A DNA stretch of 64,000 bases, from the NCBI RefSeq assembly GCF_022376445.1, contig NW_025955006.1, forward strand, positions 186,001 through 250,000, read 5' to 3'. Numbering within the stretch: position 1 is the first letter of the stretch; every line of letters begins with the position of its first letter. This document shows, in pieces, positions 48,601 through 60,728 of this stretch. This DNA comes from Fomitopsis serialis (Eukaryota; Basidiomycota; Agaricomycetes; Polyporales; Fomitopsidaceae). Both the position numbers and the translations under genes were made by a program. A model generated the notes under the pieces. The model was not told the origin of the DNA, ran no database searches, and saw nothing but the letters and a program-made list of their open reading frames with translations.

Positions 48601-49416
48601 CCCCGTCCCACATCGAGAACGACTCGTCCTCTTCGCCAAGTCCGGGCATGAGCGAAAGCGGGCGCAGCGGAGTCTCGCCCCTCGCCGCGCTTGCAGGCCG
48701 CTTCGACGACGCAACGCTCTTCGCCGGCGTGCTCGGCGACGCCTTCGCGCTCGGCGTGGTCTTTGCCCTCGTCGGCGTCGGCGACTTGGGAGGCCCCGTC
48801 GGCTTCGTAGGCGTCGCCTTAGGCGTGGGTCTTGGTGCCCTTCAAGCTGGGCGAAGTGAGCATGATGGACGGCGATTCTGGCGTGGACGACTCCGTCTTC
48901 TTCTGGGAGACAGCAGGCGTGGCGTGGACATGACCCGCATGCGCTGCGTGGGAGGCGAAGGCTTGCCAGCGGTTTCAGACGCGGCTGTGCCGAACACCGA
49001 GACAGACGTCGAGCGCGTCATCCGGCGCGACGGCGCGACGGACGGCGCTGCCTGAACGGGTGCATTGCTCTGGCGTGTCGCGATGGCCTTACGGCTCGTC
49101 GACGCGGACGGCGACACGCTGGACGTCGACTGGTCGGTGCGCGGGAACGCAGACGGCGGCGAAGCATGGGGTTCCTGCGTATCCCGCCTGCGGTGGGCAT
49201 CATAGGCACCGTCTTGCTCCTCTTGCTCGCGTCGGCCGGCATCGGTGTCGCGTTGGGGGATCGCGACGTGCTGCTGAGGCTCCTGCCGGGCACGACGGTC
49301 GTCACGCCGCTCAAGTTCGACGCATTTGAGTCCGCGCGTGGCTTGGTGAGGCTCTTAGTGGTTGTACGAGTGTATCGGGTGGGAGTTTCTGAGGGCGCTG
49401 CGCTATGAGGGGGCAT
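45696..49416 (-). CDS. F-box/WD40-repeat protein (SCF substrate receptor-like)
   Basis: Probable substrate-recognition subunit of an SCF ubiquitin ligase: the F-box would bind Skp1 and the WD40 propeller the target. The N-terminal part (49416 to about 48650) is Ser/Thr/Pro-rich and disordered. After it come an acidic segment ([14 protein letters not shown]) and a probable coiled coil ([18 protein letters not shown]). The F-box is [20 protein letters not shown], followed by [20 protein letters not shown] repeats include [48 protein letters not shown] and [17 protein letters not shown] Ser/Pro-rich insert follows, and the last exon ends [14 protein letters not shown]. The N-terminal part needs about three frame changes (near 49160, 48920 and 48830), either unrecognised introns or indels, so the start is uncertain. 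The C-terminal 60% is solid. Confidence 0.75.
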
Positions 49417-49689
49417 CGAAGATAGAGCCAACGTCGAGCTCGCCGTCGGGACGGTGAGCGCGACTTCAGCGCACCGTTTGGTGACCGTGTAAGTATGGGC
49501 GCTTATCTCGGTCGCCCTAAAAGGGTATTACATACTGACTTACTCAAACAAACCTTCTCTCGAACATCTTGATGGTTGTCAGTACGATGTTGGACTTCGC
49601 GTACGAAGCCCTCAGGCTCCCGGACAGGGGCGAGGTGAAGTCCACTAACCGTAAATAAGATGGTGCGTTGTCCTGGAGCTGTACAGAAT

Positions 49690-50095
49690 AAGTGCCATCA
49701 TACTGAACGAGGCACACATCTACATGTCGACGCGCCGCGATAAGACGCAGGCAGCGAAGGCGGAGGCGGACGATGACCATTGACGAAGAGCCTCAGCAGG
49801 AGCGCACGCTGTCGCCGTCGTCCGGCGTGGACTTCGACAAGGTCATTCTGCCCTCGACGGGCGCGTGGGCGGAGCTCGTGGAGGGCGCCAGCGTCAGCTC
49901 TGCGAGCGTGAGGGGTCTGCCTCCAACTTTCTGGGCTTGGCGACCTTTTGCACGCGGCGCGCCGCATGCTAGCCCTGAGACGACGCTGAAGAGACGGGGA
50001 CGGAGACTTCGGAGGACTTGCTGCAAGAGTACTGACCCGGCGTATCTCTTCCTACTCTTAAGTGCGTCTTTCACCTGCTCTCTGATGTCGCTCCG
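49690..50095 (+). pseudogene. Inverted partial copy of the F-box gene 3' end
   Basis: The plus strand starts [19 protein letters not shown], matching [19 protein letters not shown] in the F-box gene (minus, about 46165). It continues through [16 protein letters not shown] to a final [18 protein letters not shown] with the same stop. A frame break follows DDDH and an internal stretch is lost. The match goes on into the 3' UTR. It is a non-functional inverted duplicate. Confidence 0.8.
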
Positions 50096-50744
50096 ACCGG
50101 GCTCCGACACCTCTTCACGTTCACCGGGACCTCCCCGCAGTTGTATCGCTTTGTCGCAAAGTAGCTGTGCACATCTCTATTTTGCTTCCGGTGTTGATAC
50201 CTACACGTCTCGGCATACCGACTTCAACATATCTTTGGCTGATTCTCCGTCATATATAGCCCTGTTCTAATTGTTCCTCATGGATGACGGCGCAGATCGT
50301 ACCGTCGGGGATGCATCTTCAGATTTATGAAAGAACCCAGGTATGGTCTCATTTTCATGTGTGCATCCTTCATGATCGTGCATTACACTATTGCAGACAG
50401 AATGTCACACTTCTTACTGTCTCCCATCGACTTATAAGCCTCATCCGCGACGGGAGTGGAGATTCAATATGAACTTGTAATGGATGAACATAGAATGAAT
50501 GCAGGCGAACTTTTGAAGGCGTTCTAATCACGGCCACCTTTCCGGAATGAATGTCATTTATGCTTCATAAGTAAGTGGTGCAGCCTGCAAGATCCGCACT
50601 ATTAGACACAAATTATACGGTACTGCATGTGCTAGTCTCCCGTAGGCAGACCCTAACCGTGATACGACGGCGACCGTGACCTTCAGTTGAGTGGGGGCGG
50701 TCGTGTACTACGGCTGTGCCTTTGAAATTTTGGTACTGGACACG
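50096..50744. other. Intergenic, no gene seen
   Basis: No coding signal was recognised between the broken F-box copy and the inverted repeat. Confidence 0.5.
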
Positions 50745-51010
50745 TCGTGTACGGTTGCCCGATAGTCCGGGGCCGGGCATTTTGCACGACGCGCCTCAGC
50801 CACAGCGCATCGCTGGTCTGCCGCCTGCTCCATACCCTCAACAACTCACTCAATCCTCACTCTACGGTCATAGAAACGCTCCCGCTGCACTACACGCACC
50901 GGGAACAGCAAGATAGAGGTCCCAGGAGGTTCACATCGACCTCCAAAGTCCACAAGAAGGCATGACGACCTCGGGAAGTGGTAAGCGCCCGACGCGACTC
51001 GTACACAAGT
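50745..51010 (+). repeat. Left arm of an inverted repeat
   Basis: About 260 bases that match the reverse complement of 51641-51901 at roughly 90% or more. Both arms keep one open frame (CPIVRGRAF, TTRLSHSASLVCRLLHTL) ending KVHKKA then a stop. This may be a fragment of a repeat-encoded protein. Confidence 0.8.
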
Positions 51011-51640
51011 CTGGGGGATACCTACACACCTGCACCACCTTTCTGGTTAGACTCAAGGCAGGATCGGACCGTGACGGGTGCTCTGAATGGAAAAGTATAT
51101 ATGATATGGTGAGTTATCATATGCACACACTGTGCCTTTACTTCTCAGACTACGGGTACGGCTCGAATCGGATCGGCCCATGCTCTCAGACTCGGACAGC
51201 GTTGCAGGCGCAGGAACTGATCTGCGAAGTCAACCGCCATAGAGCACGAGGGGAAGCACAGTGGTGCTTTCACCTGTATTCGTGGCTGCGACAGGTGAGT
51301 GATAGCATACCCTTGTCTCGGAGTCATACTGTGCCACAGGCCTTCGTGTACAGTGACAAAACTGAAATATATATTGTGTCTCGAATCGTACGCGTGCATC
51401 ACCCCATTACTACCAAGAATAGCGTGTCTGAAGTACTGAGTACTGGATGCCTACACCGAGAGCCTCAGAAAGGTTATAGTACCACTTCACTGGGCCTGCA
51501 GGACGCACACTGCGGTATCGCTACCGAGGGTCATACCGTCCTATGATGATCTGCATACCTATTCGACATTCCCACATACTTACCTGTATCGAATGCCCAT
51601 GCACCATAGTTGTGTCCTCCACACTTGTGCATTCGAGTCC
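51011..51640. other. Spacer of the inverted repeat
   Basis: 630 bases between the arms. The longest open frame gives no recognisable domain. Confidence 0.5.
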
Positions 51641-51901
51641 GAGCGAGTCGCGGCGTTGTCGGGCGCTTACCACTTCCCGAGGTCGTCATGCCTTCTTGTG
51701 GACTTTGGAGGTCGATGTGGACCTCCCGGGACATCTATCTTGCTGTTCCCGATGCTTGTAGTGCAGCGGGAGCACTTCTATGACCGTAGCGTGAGGATTG
51801 AGTGAGTTGTTGAGGGTATGGAGCAGGCGGCAGACCAGCGATGCGCTGTGGCTGAGGCGCGTCGTGTAAAATGCCCGGCCCCGGACTATCGGGCAACCGT
51901 A
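51641..51901 (-). repeat. Right arm of an inverted repeat
   Basis: Reverse-complement partner of 50745-51010. Differences are scattered substitutions plus a short insertion near the inner end. Confidence 0.8.
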
Positions 51902-52072
51902 GTCGTGTTCCCAATGCCAATGGTGGCCCTCGACACGCGACACACGCATTTATCCCAGCAATCATACGCATGGCATCAGGAAGACCCAAGATCAATGAAG
52001 TCCTCCTGTAGCAGGAAAGGCGTGTGTCCGTCGTACAGCTCTAGCACAGTGTTCCATACATAGAAGTCTTAT

Positions 52073-52080
52073 TATATATA
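52073..52080 (+). promoter_or_regulatory. Putative TATA box
   Basis: TATATATA about 51 nt before the proposed ATG at 52124 of the caspase gene. Confidence 0.45.
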
Positions 52081-52123
52081 CCCTAGTCCGACTTTTGCAG
52101 TCAGCGCCTCGAGGTTCCTCACG

Positions 52124-54806
52124 ATGCCGCGCTTCCATTGCTGGGAGAGAATACGCCGTTTTCTCCATCGATATATGTCACACCACTCGGCGGGAAAGCA
52201 AGTATCACAGACGTATGTCAGTGCTACAGGCGGTGCTATATTTCAGCAAGAGGCGCACGAGTGAGCTCAATCTTCCGAACACCGTGCAGGATAAATGAAC
52301 TGACATGTCTAGAATGCAATCCACTCAACAGTCATACCACACGCCAAAAGATGAGGTCACGTAAGAATGAGCCGTTTCACATATCGTCCCCATTGATGCA
52401 TGTTGATACAATGCTGCTGCAGCGGAAAGAAAGACCCACTGTCGGGGACTGCACACTCCCAGAAACCTTTGCAGTAAGGCGTCAAAATGCCCGTCCGTGA
52501 TTTTGATGCTAATGCTACTGTCAGAATTGCTTCTGCTGGTATACTTGGCACCACGGAGGGATACCACCCCTTTCAGCAGACCCGCTATGATCATCTCGTC
52601 GGTGGACGACCACCCAGTCGCCTTTTCGCCCTCGTTATCGCCATTGATCAATACCAGGACGTCCGAATCAACGACCTCCATGGCTGTACTCATGACGGTA
52701 CTGACTTCGTCCGATTCCTAAGGGACACTTTGCGTGTTCCCCCAAGCCGGATTGTCCAACTCATCGACGCTGAAGCAACACGTGCCAATATCCTCGACGC
52801 CTTCCGCGACCAGCTCATCAACAACCGTGACATCAAGCACGGAGATGCCATGGTGATCTTTTACGCAGGCCACGGTGACCGCAGGGCCGCGCCTCCGGCC
52901 TGGGCCGCCGAAGACAACATGGTGGAGACGATCTGTCCGCACGACGAGGGGATACCGGACGAGCAGGGGCAGACTATCATCGGAATCCCCGACAGGACGT
53001 TCGACGGCCTCATGCGGTGTCTGGCTCACGAAAAGGGAGACAACATCGTACGTTCTCCTGGGTTGCCATTACACAACTCGCACAACAACTGACTGACATG
53101 GCCACCGTGTATATAGCTGGCCATCTTCGATTGCTGTCACTCCGGTGGTGTGATGCGCGAGATGACTGGGACGACGCGCGCGCTCAGTCTCGAGCGCCAC
53201 CGTGAACCGATCCCAGAAGACCTCGACCAGGAGATCTGGACGTGGCACTCTGAAGGCGCGAGTCGTGACGTGAAGATGGTCTTCCCTGCGGGATTTTCAT
53301 ACCCAGCCATGCGTTCACACGTTCTCCTGGCAGCCTGCCGTCAGGACGAGAAGGCACAGGAGACCCATATCAATGCTGAGGGGAACACGAGGGGGCTTTT
53401 TACGCTCCATCTGCTAAAATGCCTGCGCAGAGCATTTGAAGAGGAGGCGTCCCTTCCTCAACTCACATATGCGCGTCTCGTGGACCGTCTCCTGAGCCCC
53501 GAGGTCATGAAGCTATGCGGAACCTCATTGGACGGACAGCATCCGCTGTGCGAGGGAAAGAACAGGGATCGGCTGCTGTTCAGTACGTCCGAGCTTATGG
53601 GAGAGGAAAGTTCCTTCGCAATGCAGTACGAAAATGGGCGCTTGTACGTCTCTGCGGGGCGCATTCATGGCGTTGTCAAGGGCACGCGGTTCGCTGTACA
53701 GGCTTCTAAAGCCAGGTCGATGTGCACGCTCGATAACGTCGTACTCATTGCAGCTCACGTCGACGGTCTACAGTGCATCGTCCAGCCAAGCACAGCAGAT
53801 CTTCCCTTGTGTGCATTCGACCACACAAGGGTGGTAGTGATCACTTGGAACTCTGCGCCGATGAAAGTCAGAACGTCCGTGCCTGTTTCACAGCAAGGCC
53901 TGCTGAATTGCACGGAGGTAGAGCCGAAGGAGTATCATGACGTCTCCATCGAGATGGGCACCGACTGTTGGATCCTCAGTCGGTTCGATCCATTGACATT
54001 TCGATACGCAGTCCAGCAACAGATCTTCAAATTCACGGATATCTCGCTGCAGTCCGCAGAAATACTGGAGGCCGTTGCACGCTGGAATTTCTATTTGTAC
54101 CACTTCAGCGATTCTGGGCCAGACGACGCAAATCTGCAACCAAGTGTACAACTGCACCGTCTTGAGGACAAGTCGGAGGCAGGGAGCTTGTGGCCGCTCC
54201 TTGCACAATCCGGTGATGATCTGTTCGGAGCTGCGAAGGGTGAACCAGTCTGGGGCTCCCCTTTGTCGGCGTACAAGGTACCGGGGTTGGTGAAAGAAGC
54301 GCTTCTTCATGACATGGCACCGTACTATGGCCTAACACTGTTTAACACCTCTGAGTACGATCTCTTCCCCTATTTGTTCTACTTTAACCCCTCTACTTGT
54401 GCCATACAGGTGAGAATACACTATAATCTGTGATATACAGGAGCGTAGGCTGACCGTATTCAACGAATTAGGCTTGGTACCTACCCCACGGCAGCCAAGT
54501 GAAAGCTCCGCTGCCTCAACGGAGTGGCAAGGGCGTACCTGGCAGGTTGTCTATCGGCTATGGCTCTGGGGCGCTGATAGCATCAAGTTCTGGCTTCCTG
54601 CGAACGTCGAGCGAGATACTGGCTTTCTCAAGTTATTTGTCTCGACGTCGTACGTCGACATGAGGAGTATTCAACAAGACGGCCTCGTATCCTCGCAGGG
54701 TCGGGGAGTCAGCAAGGTAATCGTGGATGTGCCATTTACCGATAGCTGGGTTTCTTCGGTGTACGTGTTGACCTGCCTCGAGTCTCCACCGAGTCCTAGT
54801 ATATAA
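52124..54806 (+). CDS. Caspase-like protease (peptidase C14), one 3' frameshift
   Basis: Metacaspase-like protease of about 780 residues. The first exon is cationic (MPRFHCWERIRRFLHRYM). Introns are 52202-52246, 52261-52312, 52361-52422, 52474-52524, 53048-53116 and 54410-54471. Mini-exons of 48 and 51 nt precede the caspase exon in phase 2. An in-frame ATG at 52487 would skip these exons but lies inside a predicted intron. The domain runs RLFALVIAIDQYQ, VIFYAGHGDR (catalytic His), ETICPHDEG, GIPDRTFDGLMR, intron, LAIFDCCHSGGVMR (catalytic Cys). The C-terminal region has QHPLCEGKNRDRLLF, AGRIHGVVKGTRF, ARWNFYLYHF and YYGLTLFN. In the last exon the frame shifts at 54568-54571: four G where five would link LSIGYGSG to ADSIKF, DTGFLK and YVDM. 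This is either a late truncation or a homopolymer error. Confidence 0.85.
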
Positions 54807-56716
54807 TGTAGTAAATACTGCCAGTAGCCTTGCTTCACTGGTAATAGCATCGTTAAATAATTGTAACATTCTTTGACCATCACGGGGGCCGAGTCCAAGA
54901 CGCTGGGCGTCGGCCGCCTGGCAGTCGACAAAGCCTCCTAGGCTCCAGGTCACCCGCTTGACTGTCCGAAGGAAACGAGACTTGAGTAAGGTAGTAGCCT
55001 CCTCAATTAGAATTTATTGCGCCAATTTATTTCTTGTCGCCACAGCTTGGCCGGCGACGGTCGTGATGTTCGATGAGATCCGGTTGATCGTGTTGCTCGG
55101 TGGCCGCGCGCGAGCTCACGCGAATCTGGTAACCCTACGATAGGAGTTGTGTCGGGCTCTGAACTTCGCCACTGCCTGTCACTGTCCCTCGTATAGCGGC
55201 TACTAGTACTTGTACTGATGCATCTTCTGAAAGAGAAATTGGGAATGGAGCACCCCATGTGCATGCAGGGTAGCATACCAGCTCGAGGTCATCATCAGTG
55301 GCTGCTCTACCGACGCCCGTCTCGGACAGTTCCCGCCATATGCTTATGTAATAATGTAACTGGCCTGTAGACACCCCAAAGACATTTTCCGTCATAGCTC
55401 ACTTCATTGACAACCTTAGCAGCAATTCTCATGCTTCATACATTGCAATCCGTTTTTATCACTGGATTCCGGGACATTACAGTGATTCGGGCCACTACAC
55501 CCTCTGCAACGGGTATGCCCGCCACCTGCTTACATAACCCAGTATAGACACACCGTAATTCCCTGCGTACTCAGCAGCTCTTCTCTGGAAATGTTCGTGG
55601 GCCTGATATTCTGTCAAATTCCTTCTTTTCCACTTATTTTCTTTCGCCCGACACTCGTCTGTACACTTGTGGCATCTCTCGGCCGCTCGGCGCCCATAGC
55701 GATAGCTTCGACGCAAACCCCTCCTCCACACTAGTTCTGAACTTACGTGGGGTGGCCGAGATCCTCGACCGATATAAGTAGTAAAATGTTACACTGCCTT
55801 CGCGAAGTCTCATCTGCATCCGTCCGGTCACCGTTACTCCGTCTGTTAGACGAGTCGCTCATATCCGGGACGTCGACATCCTTCGTCTCCCATAGGCATT
55901 CCCTGAATGTCGAGGGGAGGAGGTCGTATCAGAGGCCATGGCCATGCTCGCGGTTTATCAGGATGCTTTGGGCGCTCACGCGCTTCAGCCATCTCTGCTC
56001 TGGCTCAGCGGACGGGTCGCTTGCTGTCGCCACTGCGAAGTCGTTCTCCTGTAACGGGCGTTGGATGGGCACTTAGACGAAGTGCTTGCTTCTGTGGTAA
56101 GCACGATATGTTTGGCTGTACCTGATTGGGACACTATCAATATTTCAATCGTGCCGTTGCGCGCTTCACTCGATAGGCAGTGATATGTCGGTGAGCCGCA
56201 ACGACACGGGGACTTGACATTCATGGCAACTCTGCAGGGCGGATAGCGCGTACTATTCACAGGGAGACCACCAAAGCTGGACATTAGATCGTCCAGAGAC
56301 AGCCTCCGAGTTCCTGCACGTATCAAACCTTTCAGTGAACCAATCACCCTAGTTCCACTCGACCACCTGAGTGAGGGTGACCAATGGCAATCTTGGTTTG
56401 TAAGCGCCTGCTAATTCATGTAAGAACTTCCAACCGATGTGCGTGCTTTGTCCACAGTTCTTGCGTTCTCCGATCTCACGACACACAGATAGCAGCAATG
56501 CTGAATTGTGATCTGTGGCTGTCGACACGCAGCCCGGGACGCATCGCAAATAGCGAATACACATGATGTGTCAGAGTGCACGGCATCTATATCGATTCCT
56601 ACATGCAGCCTGTGCGTGCACATACCCTGCGCCCCAAGCATATTCAACAAAGCAATATCTATAAAGGTCGCGTCCTTCATCATGTCACTGGCAAAGCTGC
56701 GAGAGGACCCTCTACA
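54807..56716. other. Intergenic, no gene seen
   Basis: Nearly 1.9 kb between two tandem caspase genes. No frame has recognisable domains or intron structure. The final 60 bases hold a TATA box for the next gene. Confidence 0.5.
56660..56665 (+). promoter_or_regulatory. Putative TATA box
   Basis: TATAAA about 57 nt before the proposed ATG at 56717. Confidence 0.45.
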
Positions 56717-59350
56717 ATGCCTTGCACTCCACAAATTTCACGCCTGTATCGATGGTTGAACGACAACGTTCGTCGCCGTGACCATCCTGCGGAAGAGCAG
56801 CCCTCGATGTAGGAATCCGTTTGATTTCATGTTCGATGCTGACTGTTTCCTTGCTCCATAGGGTGGACACACTCAAGGAAGACCGCAAGACTTCAAGCGA
56901 GAAGGGGACGCGAGGGTGAGCATCGACTCCGAGAGATACGCTGTGCAGAATCATTAGGCTGAGCTTTGGCTAGAATACACCTTTCTCCTGGGCCTGGTTC
57001 CGCATCAGGTGATGTTGATGAGTCGCAGTAAGGAACCCCCATGCTTGTACTCTGAGCTGCAACGTTTATGTCATATCAGGACATCCCATGTCGCCAACGA
57101 CGTCATAGCAGCATCGCATACTGGCCAAGAGCCCCTCAACGATAGGCAGCTAGAAGCTCGCATCTTCGCCCTGGTTATTGCTATCGACAACTATCGTAAT
57201 TCAGAAATCAATAAACTTCAAGGTTGCGTTCCCGACGCTGAGGACCTCCACAAGTTCCTCGAGGATACGCTCAAAATTCCTTCCCATCGGATTCGACGGC
57301 TCTACAACGAACGCGCTACACGTCGCGCGATCCTTGACACCTTCATATCCCATTTCATCGAAAACATCGACATCCAACCAGGAGACACGATGATATTGTT
57401 CTACGCAGGTCACGGTGACCGCGAGACTGCGCCTGAAGGCTGGAAAGCTCCCAACAACATGGTCGAGACCATCTCTCCGTACGACGTTCATACGAAGGAT
57501 ACCGACGGGAATGCCGTTCTAGGCATCCCAGACTGGACGATTGACTGCCTGATGCAGCGTCTGGCAAAGGCCAAAGGCGACAACATAGTGCGTCAGTTTT
57601 GCTGGCTACGTTTTGTGAAGTTCGAAGCTGACCCATGCGGGTAACGTAAAAATAGGTCGCAATATTCGATTGTTGTCACTCGGGCGGCGCATTGCGAGAA
57701 ATTACGGAGGACGCTGGTGTGCCACGCGCATTGCACTTTGAGGTTTCACGCACACCCATTCCATTGAACCTTGATGAAGCCATCCATGCGGGGGCCTATG
57801 AAGCCACGTCCGTCTCCGCGGAAGAGGCCACGTCTCATCGCTATGCGCACTCGTCAACGCGCTCGCATGTCCTTCTGGCGGCGTGTAGAGAGGAGGAAAA
57901 GGCCCGCGAGGATACCGTTTTGCCAGCCACCGCGAATACTGCCGTGGTCACAGGCAGCAGCGCGTCCACGCGCCGTGGGTTGTTTACGTATCATTTGCTG
58001 AACTGCCTGCGCCGTGCATACGAGGCAAAGTCTCAACACCAGCTCACGTACGCGCGGCTCATGGATCGCTTGCTAAACCAGGACGCCATACAAAAGTTGA
58101 AAGGGCAGCATCCGCTTTGCGAAGGGAAGAACAGGGACAGGATCTTGTTCAGGAAATCCGAGTTGGCTGGCGAGGCGAATTCATTCACGATGCGATGCGA
58201 TGCACAACCTAGCGGACCTAGGAGTATCTATGTCGATGCCGGTCGTATCCTCGGCATTACGGAGGGAACAGAGTTCACCATGCAAACTCCTGGGTCGGAC
58301 GACTCTGCCAGCGTCACGGTGCTCACCGTACTGGCTGTCGAAGACCTATGGTGCACCGTCCAACCGACTCCGCCACTGGAAGAGGTACCATGTCTGGACG
58401 ATGCGAGAGCAGTGTTCTATACCTGGAGAAGGGAGCCGATGAAAGTCGTGACCTCCTTGCCCAAGCTCGAACATCTGGCAGGCGAACGACGCCAGATCGA
58501 CTATGCGGTGACCACTTCGACGGAGGAATGCGATGTCTCCCTTGAGAGGGGTACCGAAGGTTGGGTCTTGGAGAGGTTCGACCCGTTGACGTCCCGGTAC
58601 AGAAGGCGTCAGATTTTTGACTTCTCCTTTCTGTCGGGAGAAGTCCTGGCAGCCGCAGCGCGGTGGAACTTTCATTTGTATCGTTTCAGCGGGCCTGAAA
58701 GCCAGAGTCGGGTACTCCGGCCTATAACGCAGTTGCATCGTCTCAAGGACACACACACGCCAAACTCGCTGCGGCCGATTCTTTTACCAGAAGGCGATAA
58801 CCTATTCAAGAGCTCGAACAAATTTGAAGCGGCCGTATCCTCTTACGAGATCCATGACGCGGTCGAAGAAGCGACCCTGCATGATTTGGCACCGTACTAT
58901 GGCCTGACATTGTACAATCACCACATCCAAGATCTTTACGCCTATGTTTTCTACTTCAACCCGTCGAATTACTCCATCCAGGTGAGGCATTCTTGTTGGC
59001 CGTAGAGCGTGAAATCTGATTTTGATTAGTTGTGGTACGCACCAGAGGGAAACAACGTAGGACCTTCGCTGCCCAAACGCAGGACCGACGACACGCCTGG
59101 TGAATTGACCATCGGCTACGGTGATGGGTCAAACAGCGCTATCAAATTTACAATACCTGACGGCGTCGAGACCGACACCGGATTCCTGAAGATCTTTGTC
59201 TCGCCGTTGTACGTCAACATGAGAAGCATCGTGCAGAATGGTATTGAAGCGCTGCGTGACGGGGGCCCGAGCCCGCTGCCGATCAAAAGCTCCTGGGATT
59301 CTTCTGTGTACGTCCTAACATGCAAGTCTCCTGATACAGCCAGTCAGTAG
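56717..59350 (+). CDS. Caspase-like protease (peptidase C14), intact
   Basis: The cleanest full-length member: six exons sum to 2355 nt, a 784-residue protein. The introns are 56809-56861, 56916-56973, 57028-57079, 57588-57655 and 58982-59029. Exon 1 is basic (SRLYRWLNDNVRRRDH). Exons 2 and 3 are each exactly 54 nt and phase 2 on both sides. The caspase domain runs RIFALVIAIDNYR, GCVPDAEDL, ILFYAGHGDRE (catalytic His), ETISPYDVH, intron, VAIFDCCHSGGALRE (catalytic Cys). The C-terminal region has LTYARLMDRLL, QHPLCEGKNRDRILF, AGRILGITEGTEF, ARWNFHLYRF and YYGLTLYN. The last exon has WYAPEG, IGYGDGS, DTGFLK and YVNM. All intron phases and motifs agree, so this serves as the template for the other members. 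Substrate and activation are unknown; a Lys/Arg preference would be usual for metacaspases. Confidence 0.92.
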
Positions 59351-59655
59351 TGAGTCTGGAAGCATACTGTAGCTACCGGACTGACATACTTTGTACTGTG
59401 TACTCTGATGATACTGGCAACGTTACTTCATGAACAGCTTGGTTTTTACGACAGCGACATAGATAGGATACCATGATTGTTGTTTGTATCTTGCAGGTTA
59501 GTAATCGATCAACACACGGAATGCCTCAGTCACCTATTTGTGCTACTCTCGTTTGTTGGTCGTGGTTCAGCGAGATACAACGAGCATACTTCCAGCAAAA
59601 GACTGTTATACACCAGCTATACATAGGATTCAACCCAAGACATTTGGAAGCGACC
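59351..59655. other. Intergenic, convergent 3' ends
   Basis: About 300 bases between the converging caspase and hemerythrin-domain genes. No coding signal was seen. Confidence 0.5.
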
Positions 59656-60728
59656 TCACTTCCCAGCAGCCGCAGCCACACGTCCTGCCGCGGCATCGTG
59701 GTCGCGGTGCTTCAGCTCTTCCTTCGCTTCGCCCATCTCATCCTCTGTCGGGAAGCTCGCGAACCAGTCCTGGATCTTGTCGACTGGGGCGGCAAGTAGC
59801 CCCACGAGGGTCTCGAACGGTGGGCGGTTCGGCGCGCTCGGGTGTGATCTGTACACGTACCAACGATGTCAATCCACAGGTGTCGGGTGAGCAGGGGAGG
59901 GGAAAGAACGTACCGCGTCGGGACGAGCTTCTTCGTCTTCTTGAAGGACTGGGCGGCCTCGCGGCTCGCGTTGGTGCTGATGACGGCCTCGAGCATGGGC
60001 AGGTCCTTGATCTCTTCGTCGTCGTTGTGTGGGTGCAGGCTCGCCATAACGAGCTCAATCGTCTGGCTGTAGTCCTCCTGCTCCGGCTTGAGTGACTCAA
60101 GCTTGTACAGGAACTCCTTTATGTGCTATGCGACGCAGAGCCCCACTGAGCAAAAGCCATCACAGGTTTAATTGAGGACGCGGGCTCACCTGGTGCTCCT
60201 CACGATCGTGGTCCGCGAGCTGCTTGCCCTTCTCGCCGAGGTGCTTCTCCATGAGTGGGTAGACAACGATCTCCTCGCCGACGGCGTGCCGCGCGACCTC
60301 CCATGTGAGCTGGCGCGCCCAGCGGGCCTGCGCTGCGAGATCGCCGGCCTCGCGTGCGCGCTTGTATTCGTCGTGGTAGAGGTACATCTGAGCGCGGTCG
60401 AGGTGAGCGTCATTGCGTTCCCGTCAGTCTCGTTGACACCTGTTGTGGATGCGGTACGCAGACCCGCCGCGGGGGTGTGTGGAACGAGGATTTGGCTGGC
60501 GAGATGGCCGACGGTTGGCGAAGTCACGCACTGGCTACAGCGCACCGTTGCCGCTCAGAGATGTGTTCTCCAACTTGACTCTGGCGTCAGTCTCGCTCAC
60601 GGTGACCGTTGGCCCAAACCCCAGCTTCACACACTCAGTGCAGGCCGGCCTATCGTTTCTACAACAGCTGGAACACGCACCTCTTCGTGATCCTCCTTGA
60701 TAGCTTGGAACAGCGTCTTGGACGACAT
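59656..60728 (-). CDS. Hemerythrin HHE-domain protein
   Basis: Small soluble helical-bundle protein that probably binds a di-iron centre through conserved His and Glu residues. Such proteins act in oxygen or nitric-oxide sensing, iron handling or stress. Four exons (introns 60388-60680, 60126-60189 and 59849-59913) join without a break to 216 residues. The start is MSSKTLFQAIKEDHEE. Metal-ligand candidates are DHEE, the His in MYLYHDEYKRA, RHAVGEEIVVYPLM, LADHDREEHQ and SLHPHNDDEEIKDLP. The C-terminus is Ala/Lys-rich. The first intron (293 nt) is longer than usual here. The gene lies between two caspase genes, on the opposite strand. Confidence 0.9.

Noticed and set aside
52487..52489. ATG at 52487 as the start of the caspase gene
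   Set aside because: It falls inside the predicted intron 52474-52524, and upstream mini-exons match the paralogues' structure.
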